DNA from: Bradyrhizobium vignae | GTDB taxonomy: Bacteria; Pseudomonadota; Alphaproteobacteria; Rhizobiales; Xanthobacteraceae | Direction: 5' to 3' | Assembly (NCBI RefSeq): GCF_004114425.1 | Contig: NZ_RDQF01000057.1 | Coordinates: 1-50,774 of the forward strand | DNA: 50,774 bases | The notes under the pieces: model-generated | The model's database searches: none | What the model was told of the DNA's origin: nothing | What the model saw: the letters and a program-made list of their open reading frames with translations, nothing else | Program-made: the position numbers and the translations under genes | Part shown: positions 1-6,153 of the stretch, in pieces | Layout: every line of letters starts with the position of its first letter | How positions within the stretch are numbered: position 1 is the stretch's first letter

Positions 1-32
1 TGATCCATCACCGACACCTCTCGCCAGGGCAT
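1..32 (-). CDS. IS481-type transposase, N-terminal fragment (partial at window edge)
   Basis: Only the first ten codons are present, reading MPWREVSVMD leftwards off the window edge. This start resembles the conserved N-terminus of IS481-family (DDE, integrase-core) transposases, which usually begin with MPW(K/R)E followed by SVM. The start is supported by a strong Shine-Dalgarno sequence, AAAGGAGG on the minus strand (41-48), eight bases before the ATG. The rest of the gene is outside the window, so it cannot be said whether it is intact. The family call rests on recognition of ten residues. Confidence 0.55.
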   Translation of the reverse strand, partial: MPWREVSVMD

Positions 33-121
33 GGACTTGGCCTCCTTTACTGCCAAATCCCTGCACTATGATGTGTCGGCTATGTCCCCGAACACCCGTC
101 GGTCATGTCCCCGGGCTGAAC
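1..121. mobile_element. End of an IS481-like insertion sequence
   Basis: The transposase start at 1-32 is preceded by about 85 bases without genes that carry an imperfect tandem motif: GTCGGCTATGTCCCCG at 75-90 and GTCGGTCATGTCCCCG at 98-113 (14 of 16 identical, spaced 23 bases). Directly after it, at about 122, begins DNA matching a chromosomal dispersed repeat. The element therefore probably ends near 115-121. The exact tip cannot be set without the other end. Confidence 0.45.
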
Positions 122-142
122 ATCAAGTCGGGCGATGACACC
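122..142. repeat. Fragment of a dispersed repeat next to the IS end
   Basis: The sequence ATCAAGTCGGGCGATGACAC at 122-141 is nearly identical to ATCAAGTCGGGCCATGACAC at 1890-1909. This suggests the insertion sequence to the left landed in, or next to, a copy of the same dispersed repeat family. Confidence 0.45.
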
Positions 143-226
143 TGTTATTTTGGCAAGAGCTTTTGCCCCCTCACTCTTACGACGCCCACCCTTGATTTCC
201 TCACCCATTCCCGCAATCTCGCGCGC

Positions 227-1024
227 ATGACAAACATGCCTTTCTTCACGCGCGACGGCGATACATTCCATCCGACGGAAGTCGCCAATGGTCCATGGGA
301 TCCGACATCGCTGCACGGCCGCGTCATCGTCGGCCTGCTCGGCTTCGCGATCGAGGAACGCCATTCCGGGCCCGAATTCGTGCCGGCGCGGCTCACGGTC
401 GACATGTTTCGGCTGCCGACGATCGACAAACCGATTCAGGTGACGACACGCCTCGTGCGTGACGGTCTGCGCATCCGCGTGGTCGAGGCGGAATTCGTCT
501 CCGGCGGCGTCAGCATGGCGCGCGCCTCTTGCCAGCTGCTGCGCAAGACGCAGAATCCGGAGGGCAATGTCTGGTCGCCGCCGAACTGGGAGGTGCCGAA
601 GCCATCAGACATCCCGAAACCGACCGATCCCAGGCTCGGCATGAACGGCAAATGGACCACGCGCCCCATCGTCGGCCACATGGGCTCGCTCGGGCCGCGC
701 CGGCTGTGGATGAGCGAGGTGCGCGAGCTCGTCGCCGGCGCCCCGATGACGCCGTTCGTCCATGTCGCCGTTGGTGCCGATTTCGCCAGCCCGTTTGCCA
801 ACGCCGGCGACAAGGGACTCGGCTACATCAACAGCGACGTCACGATCTATCTGCACCGCCTGCCGGTGACGAAGTGGATCGGCTTCGAGGTGGTGAACCA
901 CCACGCCACCGACGGCGTCGCGATCGGCGAATGCTGGCTCTATGACGAACAGGGCCCGATCGGCACCGCGACGGTCGCAGCGCTGGCCCAGCGCAAGCCG
1001 ATGGCAAAAGCGCCGCCGCCGTAG
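227..1024 (+). CDS. Thioesterase-like (double hotdog) family protein
   Basis: A 265-residue protein read from MTNMPFF; an ATG three codons later (236) is equally possible, and neither has a clear Shine-Dalgarno. The frame is open back to 68, but that stretch includes IS-end and repeat DNA and is unlikely to be coding. The N-terminal half has the pattern of the thioesterase-like superfamily: WDPTSLHGR near residues 24-32, an RLTVDMFRLP strand, then a second hotdog-like half with SDVTIYLHR. No signal peptide or membrane segment is seen. Known members hydrolyse or bind acyl-CoA thioesters; the substrate here is unknown. It stands alone between the IS end and a repeat cluster. Confidence 0.75.
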   Translation: MTNMPFFTRDGDTFHPTEVANGPWDPTSLHGRVIVGLLGFAIEERHSGPEFVPARLTVDMFRLPTIDKPIQVTTRLVRDGLRIRVVEAEFVSGGVSMARASCQLLRKTQNPEGNVWSPPNWEVPKPSDIPKPTDPRLGMNGKWTTRPIVGHMGSLGPRRLWMSEVRELVAGAPMTPFVHVAVGADFASPFANAGDKGLGYINSDVTIYLHRLPVTKWIGFEVVNHHATDGVAIGECWLYDEQGPIGTATVAALAQRKPMAKAPPP

Positions 1025-1033
1025 CCACACTGC

Positions 1034-1145
1034 CATTCCGGGGCATCGCGCAGCGATGACCCCGGAATCCCGCTCAACAATCTCTGGATTCTCTGATGCG
1101 CAATTGCGCACCGTAGTTCGCGCTCCGCGCGCCCCGGAATGACGG
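1034..1145. repeat. Dispersed palindromic repeat, family A (copy 1)
   Basis: The element is bounded by inverted CATTCCGGGG / CCCCGGAATG arms and contains the 12-bp palindrome GCGCAATTGCGC at 1098-1109. Related copies lie at 19211-19289, 23241-23330 and 31324-31413, always between genes. No coding potential is seen. Confidence 0.7.
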
Positions 1146-1250
1146 CTAGAGCGCGATGAGATTTGGATGAATCGTCATCGCGCTTTAGCTTGTTGTTTAC
1201 GCATGATCTTTCCGGAAAACCGCTTCGCACTTTTCCGGATCATGCTTTAG
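1146..1250. repeat. Two-hairpin dispersed repeat, family B
   Basis: Two adjacent hairpins are visible. The first pairs GCGCGATGA with TCATCGCGC. The second pairs GCATGATC with GATCATGC around inner arms CCGGAAAA and TTTTCCGG. This matches a very common Bradyrhizobium/Rhodopseudomonas intergenic repeat. Its right end supplies the stop codon (1247-1249) of the leftward SnoaL-like gene, so it may also help end that transcript. Confidence 0.7.
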
Positions 1251-1714
1251 ACGAGATGCCGCCGCATCTCGGGGCGCGCCTTCAGCTTGGCGCCCTGCTT
1301 GGCCGCGATCTTCGCGATTCTTTCGGGTGCGAACTTCAAATCGACGAACGCCGGCGCGGTATTGGCGACCTCGTGATAGCTCGCGATCTTGCCGTCACGC
1401 AGCGTGATGACGGCAACACCCTCGAACATCGCCCGCGCACCGTTCGCTTCCGGCAGGGTTGATTTGTAGCTGAAGGTGTAGCGCGCATAGAGCGTGGTGC
1501 CGTCGGTGACGGGCTCGTGCATGTCCCAGCGGAAATCGGTCGCCGTACGATAGAACCAGTCATCGATCATCGCGGCGATCTTCGCGCGGCCGGCGAAGGC
1601 GCCGTAGAACACGTCGTGATAGACCCCGTCTTCGGTGAACAGCTCGGCGAAGGCACGGCCGTTGCGCTGCTCGACGGCATCGCAGAAAGCGCGCAGCATG
1701 GCAGTGGTGGTCAT
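1247..1714 (-). CDS. SnoaL-like / NTF2-fold family protein
   Basis: A 155-residue protein starting MTTTAMLRAF. A GGGAGA sequence precedes this ATG; a longer reading from 1741 runs into repeat DNA and is less likely. The layout is typical of the small cone-shaped SnoaL/NTF2 fold: a helix with FCDAVEQRNG, then FAELFTEDGVYHD, a strand pair around ARYTFSYKS, and VITLRDGKIASYHEV at the C-terminal side. Such proteins include polyketide cyclases, ketosteroid isomerases and many of unknown role. No specific substrate can be assigned. The stop codon lies in repeat family B. Confidence 0.75.
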   Translation of the reverse strand: MTTTAMLRAFCDAVEQRNGRAFAELFTEDGVYHDVFYGAFAGRAKIAAMIDDWFYRTATDFRWDMHEPVTDGTTLYARYTFSYKSTLPEANGARAMFEGVAVITLRDGKIASYHEVANTAPAFVDLKFAPERIAKIAAKQGAKLKARPEMRRHLV

Positions 1715-1736
1715 TGGCGCATCTCCCAATTTCTCC

Positions 1737-1906
1737 GTCATGCCCCGGCTTGCCGCCTTCGCTAAAGCTTCGGCGGCCGAGCACCCTTGTGGCCCCGGCG
1801 TAGCCTTGGCGGAGCCGGGACCAGGGCATCCAGTACGCCGCGGCTTCTCGGTTCAAGCACAGCCTTGGCTGGAATACTGGATCGCCCAATCAAGTCGGGC
1901 CATGAC
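1737..1906. repeat. Composite dispersed repeat between the SnoaL-like and hydrolase genes
   Basis: A non-coding stretch rich in short palindromes, bounded by GTCATGCCCC at the left and GGGCCATGAC at the right. It includes the element ending CAAGTCGGGCCATGACACC that is also seen next to the IS end at 122-142. I see no gene here. Confidence 0.5.
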
Positions 1907-1927
1907 ACCGAATGTTGGGCACCAGTT

Positions 1928-2716
1928 TCACCCGATCTCGGCCACCGCGGCAAGAATGCGCGCGATGTCTTGCGGACGCGACAGGCGGTGATCGCCGTCC
2001 TGGATCATGGTCAGGACGACATCGTCGGCCGGCAGGCGATGGGTCAGCGCAAACGCGTGCTGCCAGGGCACGTCGGGATCCTGCGCGCCTTGCAGGATGC
2101 GGACGGGGCAGCCGAGATCGATGGCGCTGCCGAGCACGAGGTGATTGCGGCCCTCCTCGATCAGGTTCCGCGTGATCGGATAGGGTGAGCCGTCGCCGTA
2201 TTCCGAGGGCCGAAGCCAGACGCCTTTGGTCTCGATCTCTTTCTTCACCGCGGCCGAGAAATTCTTCCACATGAGCTCCTCGGTGAAGTCGGGCGCCGGC
2301 GCGATCAGGACGAGACCGGCCAGCGACGCTTTGCCAGGACGCTTCTTGATCTCGCGCGCGAGCAGCAGCGCCATCCAGCCGCCCATGGACGAGCCGATCA
2401 GGACCTGCGGGCCGTCGCAAAACCGCTCGAACACCGCGACGCTTTCCTCCAGCCAGCGTCCGATGGTTCCGTCGGCGAAATCGCCGCCGGACTCGCCGTG
2501 GCCGGAATAGTCGAACCGGACCATTGCGCGGCCGTGATCCCGGGCCCAGGCGTCCAGCGCCAAGGCCTTGCTGCCCTGCATGTCCGATTTGAATCCGCCG
2601 AGCCAGACCAATCCGGGTCCCTGTCCACGCCGACTGCGCACCGCGATCCTGCGTGCGGACAGGCCCTCGCCCACATCGATGAAGTCGAGCATGGCATCAG
2701 GAATTATGTCGGTCAT
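1928..2716 (-). CDS. Alpha/beta hydrolase, ABHD10-like
   Basis: A 262-residue cytoplasmic hydrolase starting MTDIIPDAML. The longer frame to 2917 would overlap the infC region, and this ATG fits the domain start. A VWLGGFKSDM loop (38-47) likely forms the oxyanion hole. RFDYSGHGES follows, then the nucleophile elbow GSSMGG (108-113, Ser110), an acid candidate in QGAQDPDVPW, and the catalytic His243 in GDHRLS. The arrangement resembles ABHD10-type thioesterases and esterases. The substrate is unknown. It is divergent from infC. Confidence 0.8.
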   Translation of the reverse strand: MTDIIPDAMLDFIDVGEGLSARRIAVRSRRGQGPGLVWLGGFKSDMQGSKALALDAWARDHGRAMVRFDYSGHGESGGDFADGTIGRWLEESVAVFERFCDGPQVLIGSSMGGWMALLLAREIKKRPGKASLAGLVLIAPAPDFTEELMWKNFSAAVKKEIETKGVWLRPSEYGDGSPYPITRNLIEEGRNHLVLGSAIDLGCPVRILQGAQDPDVPWQHAFALTHRLPADDVVLTMIQDGDHRLSRPQDIARILAAVAEIG

Positions 2717-2953
2717 GGAACGTTTACTCTGGCTGTGCGGTTTGAGCTGTTTGGACGCGTCCCGCAGCTCAATTCGGTGGCGGCATTGCCCTTTGGAACG
2801 CTTGCGGAACAGATGCAAGGTGTCTATGTCGTCAGCGCGCCCAGGCGTGACCAAAATGCCTCGCATTTGAGGGTTTTTCGCGTTTCGCACGAGCGACTTG
2901 CTTGCCGGCAAACGCATCTTGCTTCAAAATAGCCGCTTCCTTCACAACTTTGG

Positions 2954-2966
2954 AGAACCACCCATT
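2954..2966 (+). promoter_or_regulatory. infC ribosome-binding site and AUU start codon
   Basis: GGAG at 2953-2956, an eight-base spacer, then ATT at 2964-2966, in frame with IF-3 and giving its usual N-terminus. No ATG, GTG or TTG lies in frame within the following conserved N-terminal segment. The known mechanism is that IF-3 represses initiation at its own non-canonical AUU start, a negative feedback loop. Confidence 0.7.
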
Positions 2967-3503
2967 CGCCGTCCTAATAAAGCTCCGCCCGCTGCCAGCA
3001 AAGACGGGCCACGCATCAATGATGATATCCGCAATGCGCAGATCCAGCTGATCGACCAAACCGGTGACAACAAAGGAGTGGTCGAGACCGTCGTCGCCAT
3101 CCGGATGGCTCAGGAAGTCGGCATGGATCTGGTCGAGATTTCGCCGAATACCAGCCCTCCCGTCTGCAAGATCATGGACTACGGGAAGTACAAGTATTCC
3201 GCGCAGAAGAAAGCCGCGGAAGCTCGTAAGCGGCAGAAGACGGTCGAGATCAAGGAGATCAAGCTCCGCCCGATGATCGACGACCACGATTACGACGTGA
3301 AGATGCGCGCCATGCAGCGGTTCTTCGAAGAGGGCGACAAGGTCAAGATCACGCTGCGCTATCGTGGCCGCGAAATGGCGCACCAGGAGATCGGCACCAA
3401 GCTTTTGGACAAGATCAAGACCGACGTCGCCGAGCTCGCCAAGGTCGAACAGGACGCGCGGTTCGAAGGTCGCCAGGTCGTCATGGTGCTGGCGCCGCGC
3501 TGA
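2964..3503 (+). CDS. infC: Translation initiation factor IF-3
   Basis: IF-3 binds the 30S subunit, blocks 50S joining and proofreads the initiator tRNA-start codon pair. The N-domain begins at GPRINDDIRNAQIQLID and the C-domain includes KEIKLRPMIDDHDYDVK and ends GRQVVMVLAPR. The frame is open from an ATG at 2898, but that gives a 22-residue extension unlike the family. An in-frame ATT at 2964 gives I/M-RRPNKAPP and the usual length of 179 residues, and it has a Shine-Dalgarno (TTGGAG) eight bases upstream. AUU initiation is the known autoregulatory start of enterobacterial infC, because IF-3 discriminates against AUU. Unlike many genomes, rpmI-rplT is separated from it by an opposing gene. 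Confidence 0.95.
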   Translation: MRRPNKAPPAASKDGPRINDDIRNAQIQLIDQTGDNKGVVETVVAIRMAQEVGMDLVEISPNTSPPVCKIMDYGKYKYSAQKKAAEARKRQKTVEIKEIKLRPMIDDHDYDVKMRAMQRFFEEGDKVKITLRYRGREMAHQEIGTKLLDKIKTDVAELAKVEQDARFEGRQVVMVLAPR

Positions 3504-3533
3504 CGCGAAGCGCTTTGGGGACTGAGAATTCAG

Positions 3534-3563
3534 CGGCCCGTCCGGATCTCCGGCGGGCCGTTT
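3534..3563 (+). terminator. Hairpin terminator after infC
   Basis: CGGCCCG (3534-3540) pairs with CGGGCCG (3554-3560), with inner CCGG pairing around ATCT and a short TTT after it. It begins 30 bases after the infC stop and lies just beyond the stop of the opposing gene, so it could serve both directions. Confidence 0.6.
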
Positions 3564-3568
3564 GTGTG

Positions 3569-3973
3569 TCAGATCCTCCTCGCCTGCCAGGTGCCGCTGC
3601 ACCGGTCGCCGGAGATGACGCCCTTCCATGAACCGGCGCCGTTCAGGCCCGCGAGCCGGCCGCCGCCGCTGGCATGGGAGGCGCCGACCGAAACCTGGAC
3701 GGCGACGGCCCCGGAGTGGTTGACCCGGCCCGAGACCCGGCCGCCGCCGGCGGACGAGACGCGGCTGCCTGTCACGACGAAGGGAACGCTGTAGCCCGAG
3801 CTGCAATTGCCGCGGGTGGTGGCGAAGGTGACGTTCCAGATGCCGTCATAGCCGCCGGCGCGGGCGTCGGCGGTCTGTGGCAGCGCAGCCGTGGCGAGCA
3901 CGGCGAACGGCGCCAGATGGCGGGGCCGGGCGAAATTCGCCAGCGAAGAGAGAAATTGCGGGAAAGGGGCCAT
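3569..3973 (-). CDS. Small secreted protein, unknown function
   Basis: A 134-residue protein. The N-terminus has a hydrophobic segment LAPFAVLATAALPQTADA ending near residue 38, consistent with a signal peptide. The mature part is rich in glycine, serine and valine, with GYDGIWNVTF at its start and GSWKGVISGDRCSGTWQARR at its end. It carries two cysteines (in GNCSSG and DRCSGTW) that could pair. The composition resembles small exported proteins common in Bradyrhizobium; no function can be given. It is convergent with infC. Confidence 0.6.
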   Translation of the reverse strand: MAPFPQFLSSLANFARPRHLAPFAVLATAALPQTADARAGGYDGIWNVTFATTRGNCSSGYSVPFVVTGSRVSSAGGGRVSGRVNHSGAVAVQVSVGASHASGGGRLAGLNGAGSWKGVISGDRCSGTWQARRI

Positions 3974-4245
3974 TTTGGTCCTGCTTCAGGCACAAGGCTT
4001 GGAGATGAGGGGTGGCAACCTCCAATAGTCGGCGGGCAGGTTTCGGCGGTTCATCGTTGCCAATTGGCTTGTCCTCTGTCATAAGCCCAGCCTTCATCGC
4101 CCGGCTGATTAAGGGCTGCCGTGGCGGTGTTTCGTGCGGGTTTCGCGCTTGTTCGTAAAACCTGAGCACAATCAACGCTCTAACGAGCATTTTTGACGGC
4201 CAGCCGCCTTCGCGGGCGAATCTCTATGGCCATTAGGAGAGCCAA

Positions 4246-4446
4246 ATGCCCAAGCTGAAGACCAAATCGGGCGCTAAAAAGCGCTTCAAGGTGACTGCCA
4301 CCGGCAAAGTGATGCACGCCCAACGCGGCAAGCGTCACGGCATGATCAAGCGGACGAAGAAGCAGATCCGTCAGCTCCGCGGCACCCGCGTGCTGTTCAA
4401 GACCGACGGCGACAACGTCAAGAAATACTTCTTGCCGAACGCCTGA
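4246..4446 (+). CDS. rpmI: 50S ribosomal protein L35
   Basis: A 66-residue basic protein starting MPKLKTKSGAKKRFK with the family's HAQRGKRHGM segment and a C-terminal KKYFLPNA. It is a structural protein of the large ribosomal subunit. A Shine-Dalgarno (TAGGAGAG) precedes the ATG. It is followed by rplT after 80 bases, the usual pair. About 270 non-coding bases upstream probably hold its own promoter, because the opposing gene at 3569-3973 cuts it off from infC. Confidence 0.97.
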   Translation: MPKLKTKSGAKKRFKVTATGKVMHAQRGKRHGMIKRTKKQIRQLRGTRVLFKTDGDNVKKYFLPNA

Positions 4447-4526
4447 TCGCGTCCGCGATCACTGCCAGCCTCGCCGCGCATCCCGCGGCAATCCGATAAC
4501 CAAAGTCATCTCTGAAGGATTTCGTC

Positions 4527-4886
4527 ATGTCTCGCGTCAAACGCGGTGTGACCGCCCACGCCAAGCACAAGAAGGTCTACAAGGCCGCCAAGGGTTTCTA
4601 CGGCCGCCGCAAGAACACCATCCGCGCCGCCAAGCCGGCCGTGGAGAAGGCCCAGCAATACGCCTTCCGCGACCGCAAGCGTCGCAAGCGCACTTTCCGC
4701 GCGCTCTGGATCCAGCGCCTCAACGCTGCCGTCCGTCCGTTCGGCCTGACCTACAGCCGATTTATCGACGGCCTCGCCAAGTCGGGCATCACCGTGGACC
4801 GCAAGGTGCTGTCGGATCTCGCGATCCGCGAGCCCGCCGCGTTCCAGGCGATCGCCGAGAAGGCCAAGGCCGCGCTGGCGGCGTAA
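4527..4886 (+). CDS. rplT: 50S ribosomal protein L20
   Basis: A 119-residue protein of standard length. It shows the L20 signature from MSRVKRGVTAHAKHKK through FYGRRKNTIRAAKPAVEKA to the C-terminal globular part ending AKAALAA. L20 binds 23S rRNA early in 50S assembly, and in several bacteria represses its own operon. It lies 80 bases after rpmI and 184 bases before pheS. I see no clear L20 leader structure in this short spacer. Confidence 0.97.
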   Translation: MSRVKRGVTAHAKHKKVYKAAKGFYGRRKNTIRAAKPAVEKAQQYAFRDRKRRKRTFRALWIQRLNAAVRPFGLTYSRFIDGLAKSGITVDRKVLSDLAIREPAAFQAIAEKAKAALAA

Positions 4887-5070
4887 GCCGTCTTGCACTG
4901 TGCTCGCAGCGTTCAGCTTGTGATGGCCCGGTCAGGGGCGCGCCTCGCGCTTTACTGCCCCGGCCGTCACCTGTCGCGCCAATACACTTCTCCGACGTGG
5001 ATGTCCGGCACAATGCCGGGCGTGACGGGCTAGGATCATCGGCTCAGCATCCTGGCCAAAAGGGATTGCC

Positions 5071-6153
5071 ATGACCGATCTTGCCCAGCTCCAAGCCCAG
5101 ATCATCGCCGACATCGCCGCCGCCTCCGACGAGGCTGCGTTGGAAGCCGTGCGTGTTGCAGCCCTCGGCAAGAAGGGCTCGATCTCGGCGCTCCTCGCCA
5201 CCCTCGGCAAGATGTCGCCGGACGAACGCAAGACGCAAGGCGCCGCGATCAATCAGGCCAAGGACGAAGTCGGCCAGGCGCTCGCCGCGCGACGCGACGT
5301 GCTGAAGTCGGCAGCGCTCGAAGCCCGGCTCGCCTCCGAGACCGTCGATGTCACCCTGCCGCTGCGCGATGCCGCAGCGGAAACCGGCCGCATCCATCCG
5401 CTGAGTCAGGTCTGGGACGAGCTGACCACCATCTTCGCCGACATGGGCTTCTCGGTGGCCGAAGGCCCCGACATCGAGACCGATGACTACAACTTCACAA
5501 AACTGAATTTCCCGGAAGGCCATCCGGCGCGCGAGATGCACGACACGTTCTTCTTCCATCCGAAGGAGGACGGCTCGCGCATGCTGCTGCGAACCCACAC
5601 CTCGCCGGTGCAGGTGCGCACCATGCTGAGCCAAAAGCCGCCGATCCGGGTGATCTGCCCGGGCCGCACCTATCGCATCGATTCGGACGCGACCCACACG
5701 CCGCAATTCCATCAGGTCGAAGGCCTCGTCATCGACAAGACCTCGCATCTCGGCCACCTCAAATGGATCCTGCACGAGTTCTGCAAGGCGTTCTTCGAGG
5801 TCGATCACATCAACATGCGCTTCCGCCCCTCGTTCTTCCCGTTCACCGAGCCGTCGCTGGAGGTCGACATCCAGTGCCGCCGCGACAAGGGCGAGATCCG
5901 CTTCGGCGAGGGGGAGGACTGGCTCGAGATCCTCGGCTGCGGCATGGTGCATCCGAACGTGTTGCGCGCCTGCGGCATCGATCCCGACGAGTACCAGGGT
6001 TTTGCCTGGGGCATGGGCATCGACCGCATCGCCATGCTGAAATACGGCATCGCCGACCTGCGCCAGCTGTTCGACAGCGACGTCCGCTGGCTGTCCCATT
6101 ACGGCTTCAAGCCGCTCGAAGTGCCAACGCTTGCCGGAGGGCTGAGCTCGTGA
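5071..6153 (+). CDS. pheS: Phenylalanine--tRNA ligase alpha subunit
   Basis: The catalytic subunit of the (alpha-beta)2 class II synthetase that charges tRNA-Phe. It has 360 residues, normal for the family. The N-terminal coiled-coil arm is followed by the catalytic domain with RTHTSPVQ, motif 2-like FTEPSLEVDI and motif 3 GFAWGMGIDRIAMLKYG. The stop codon overlaps the GTG start of pheT by four bases (GTGA), so the two subunits are translationally coupled. Confidence 0.97.
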   Translation: MTDLAQLQAQIIADIAAASDEAALEAVRVAALGKKGSISALLATLGKMSPDERKTQGAAINQAKDEVGQALAARRDVLKSAALEARLASETVDVTLPLRDAAAETGRIHPLSQVWDELTTIFADMGFSVAEGPDIETDDYNFTKLNFPEGHPAREMHDTFFFHPKEDGSRMLLRTHTSPVQVRTMLSQKPPIRVICPGRTYRIDSDATHTPQFHQVEGLVIDKTSHLGHLKWILHEFCKAFFEVDHINMRFRPSFFPFTEPSLEVDIQCRRDKGEIRFGEGEDWLEILGCGMVHPNVLRACGIDPDEYQGFAWGMGIDRIAMLKYGIADLRQLFDSDVRWLSHYGFKPLEVPTLAGGLSS

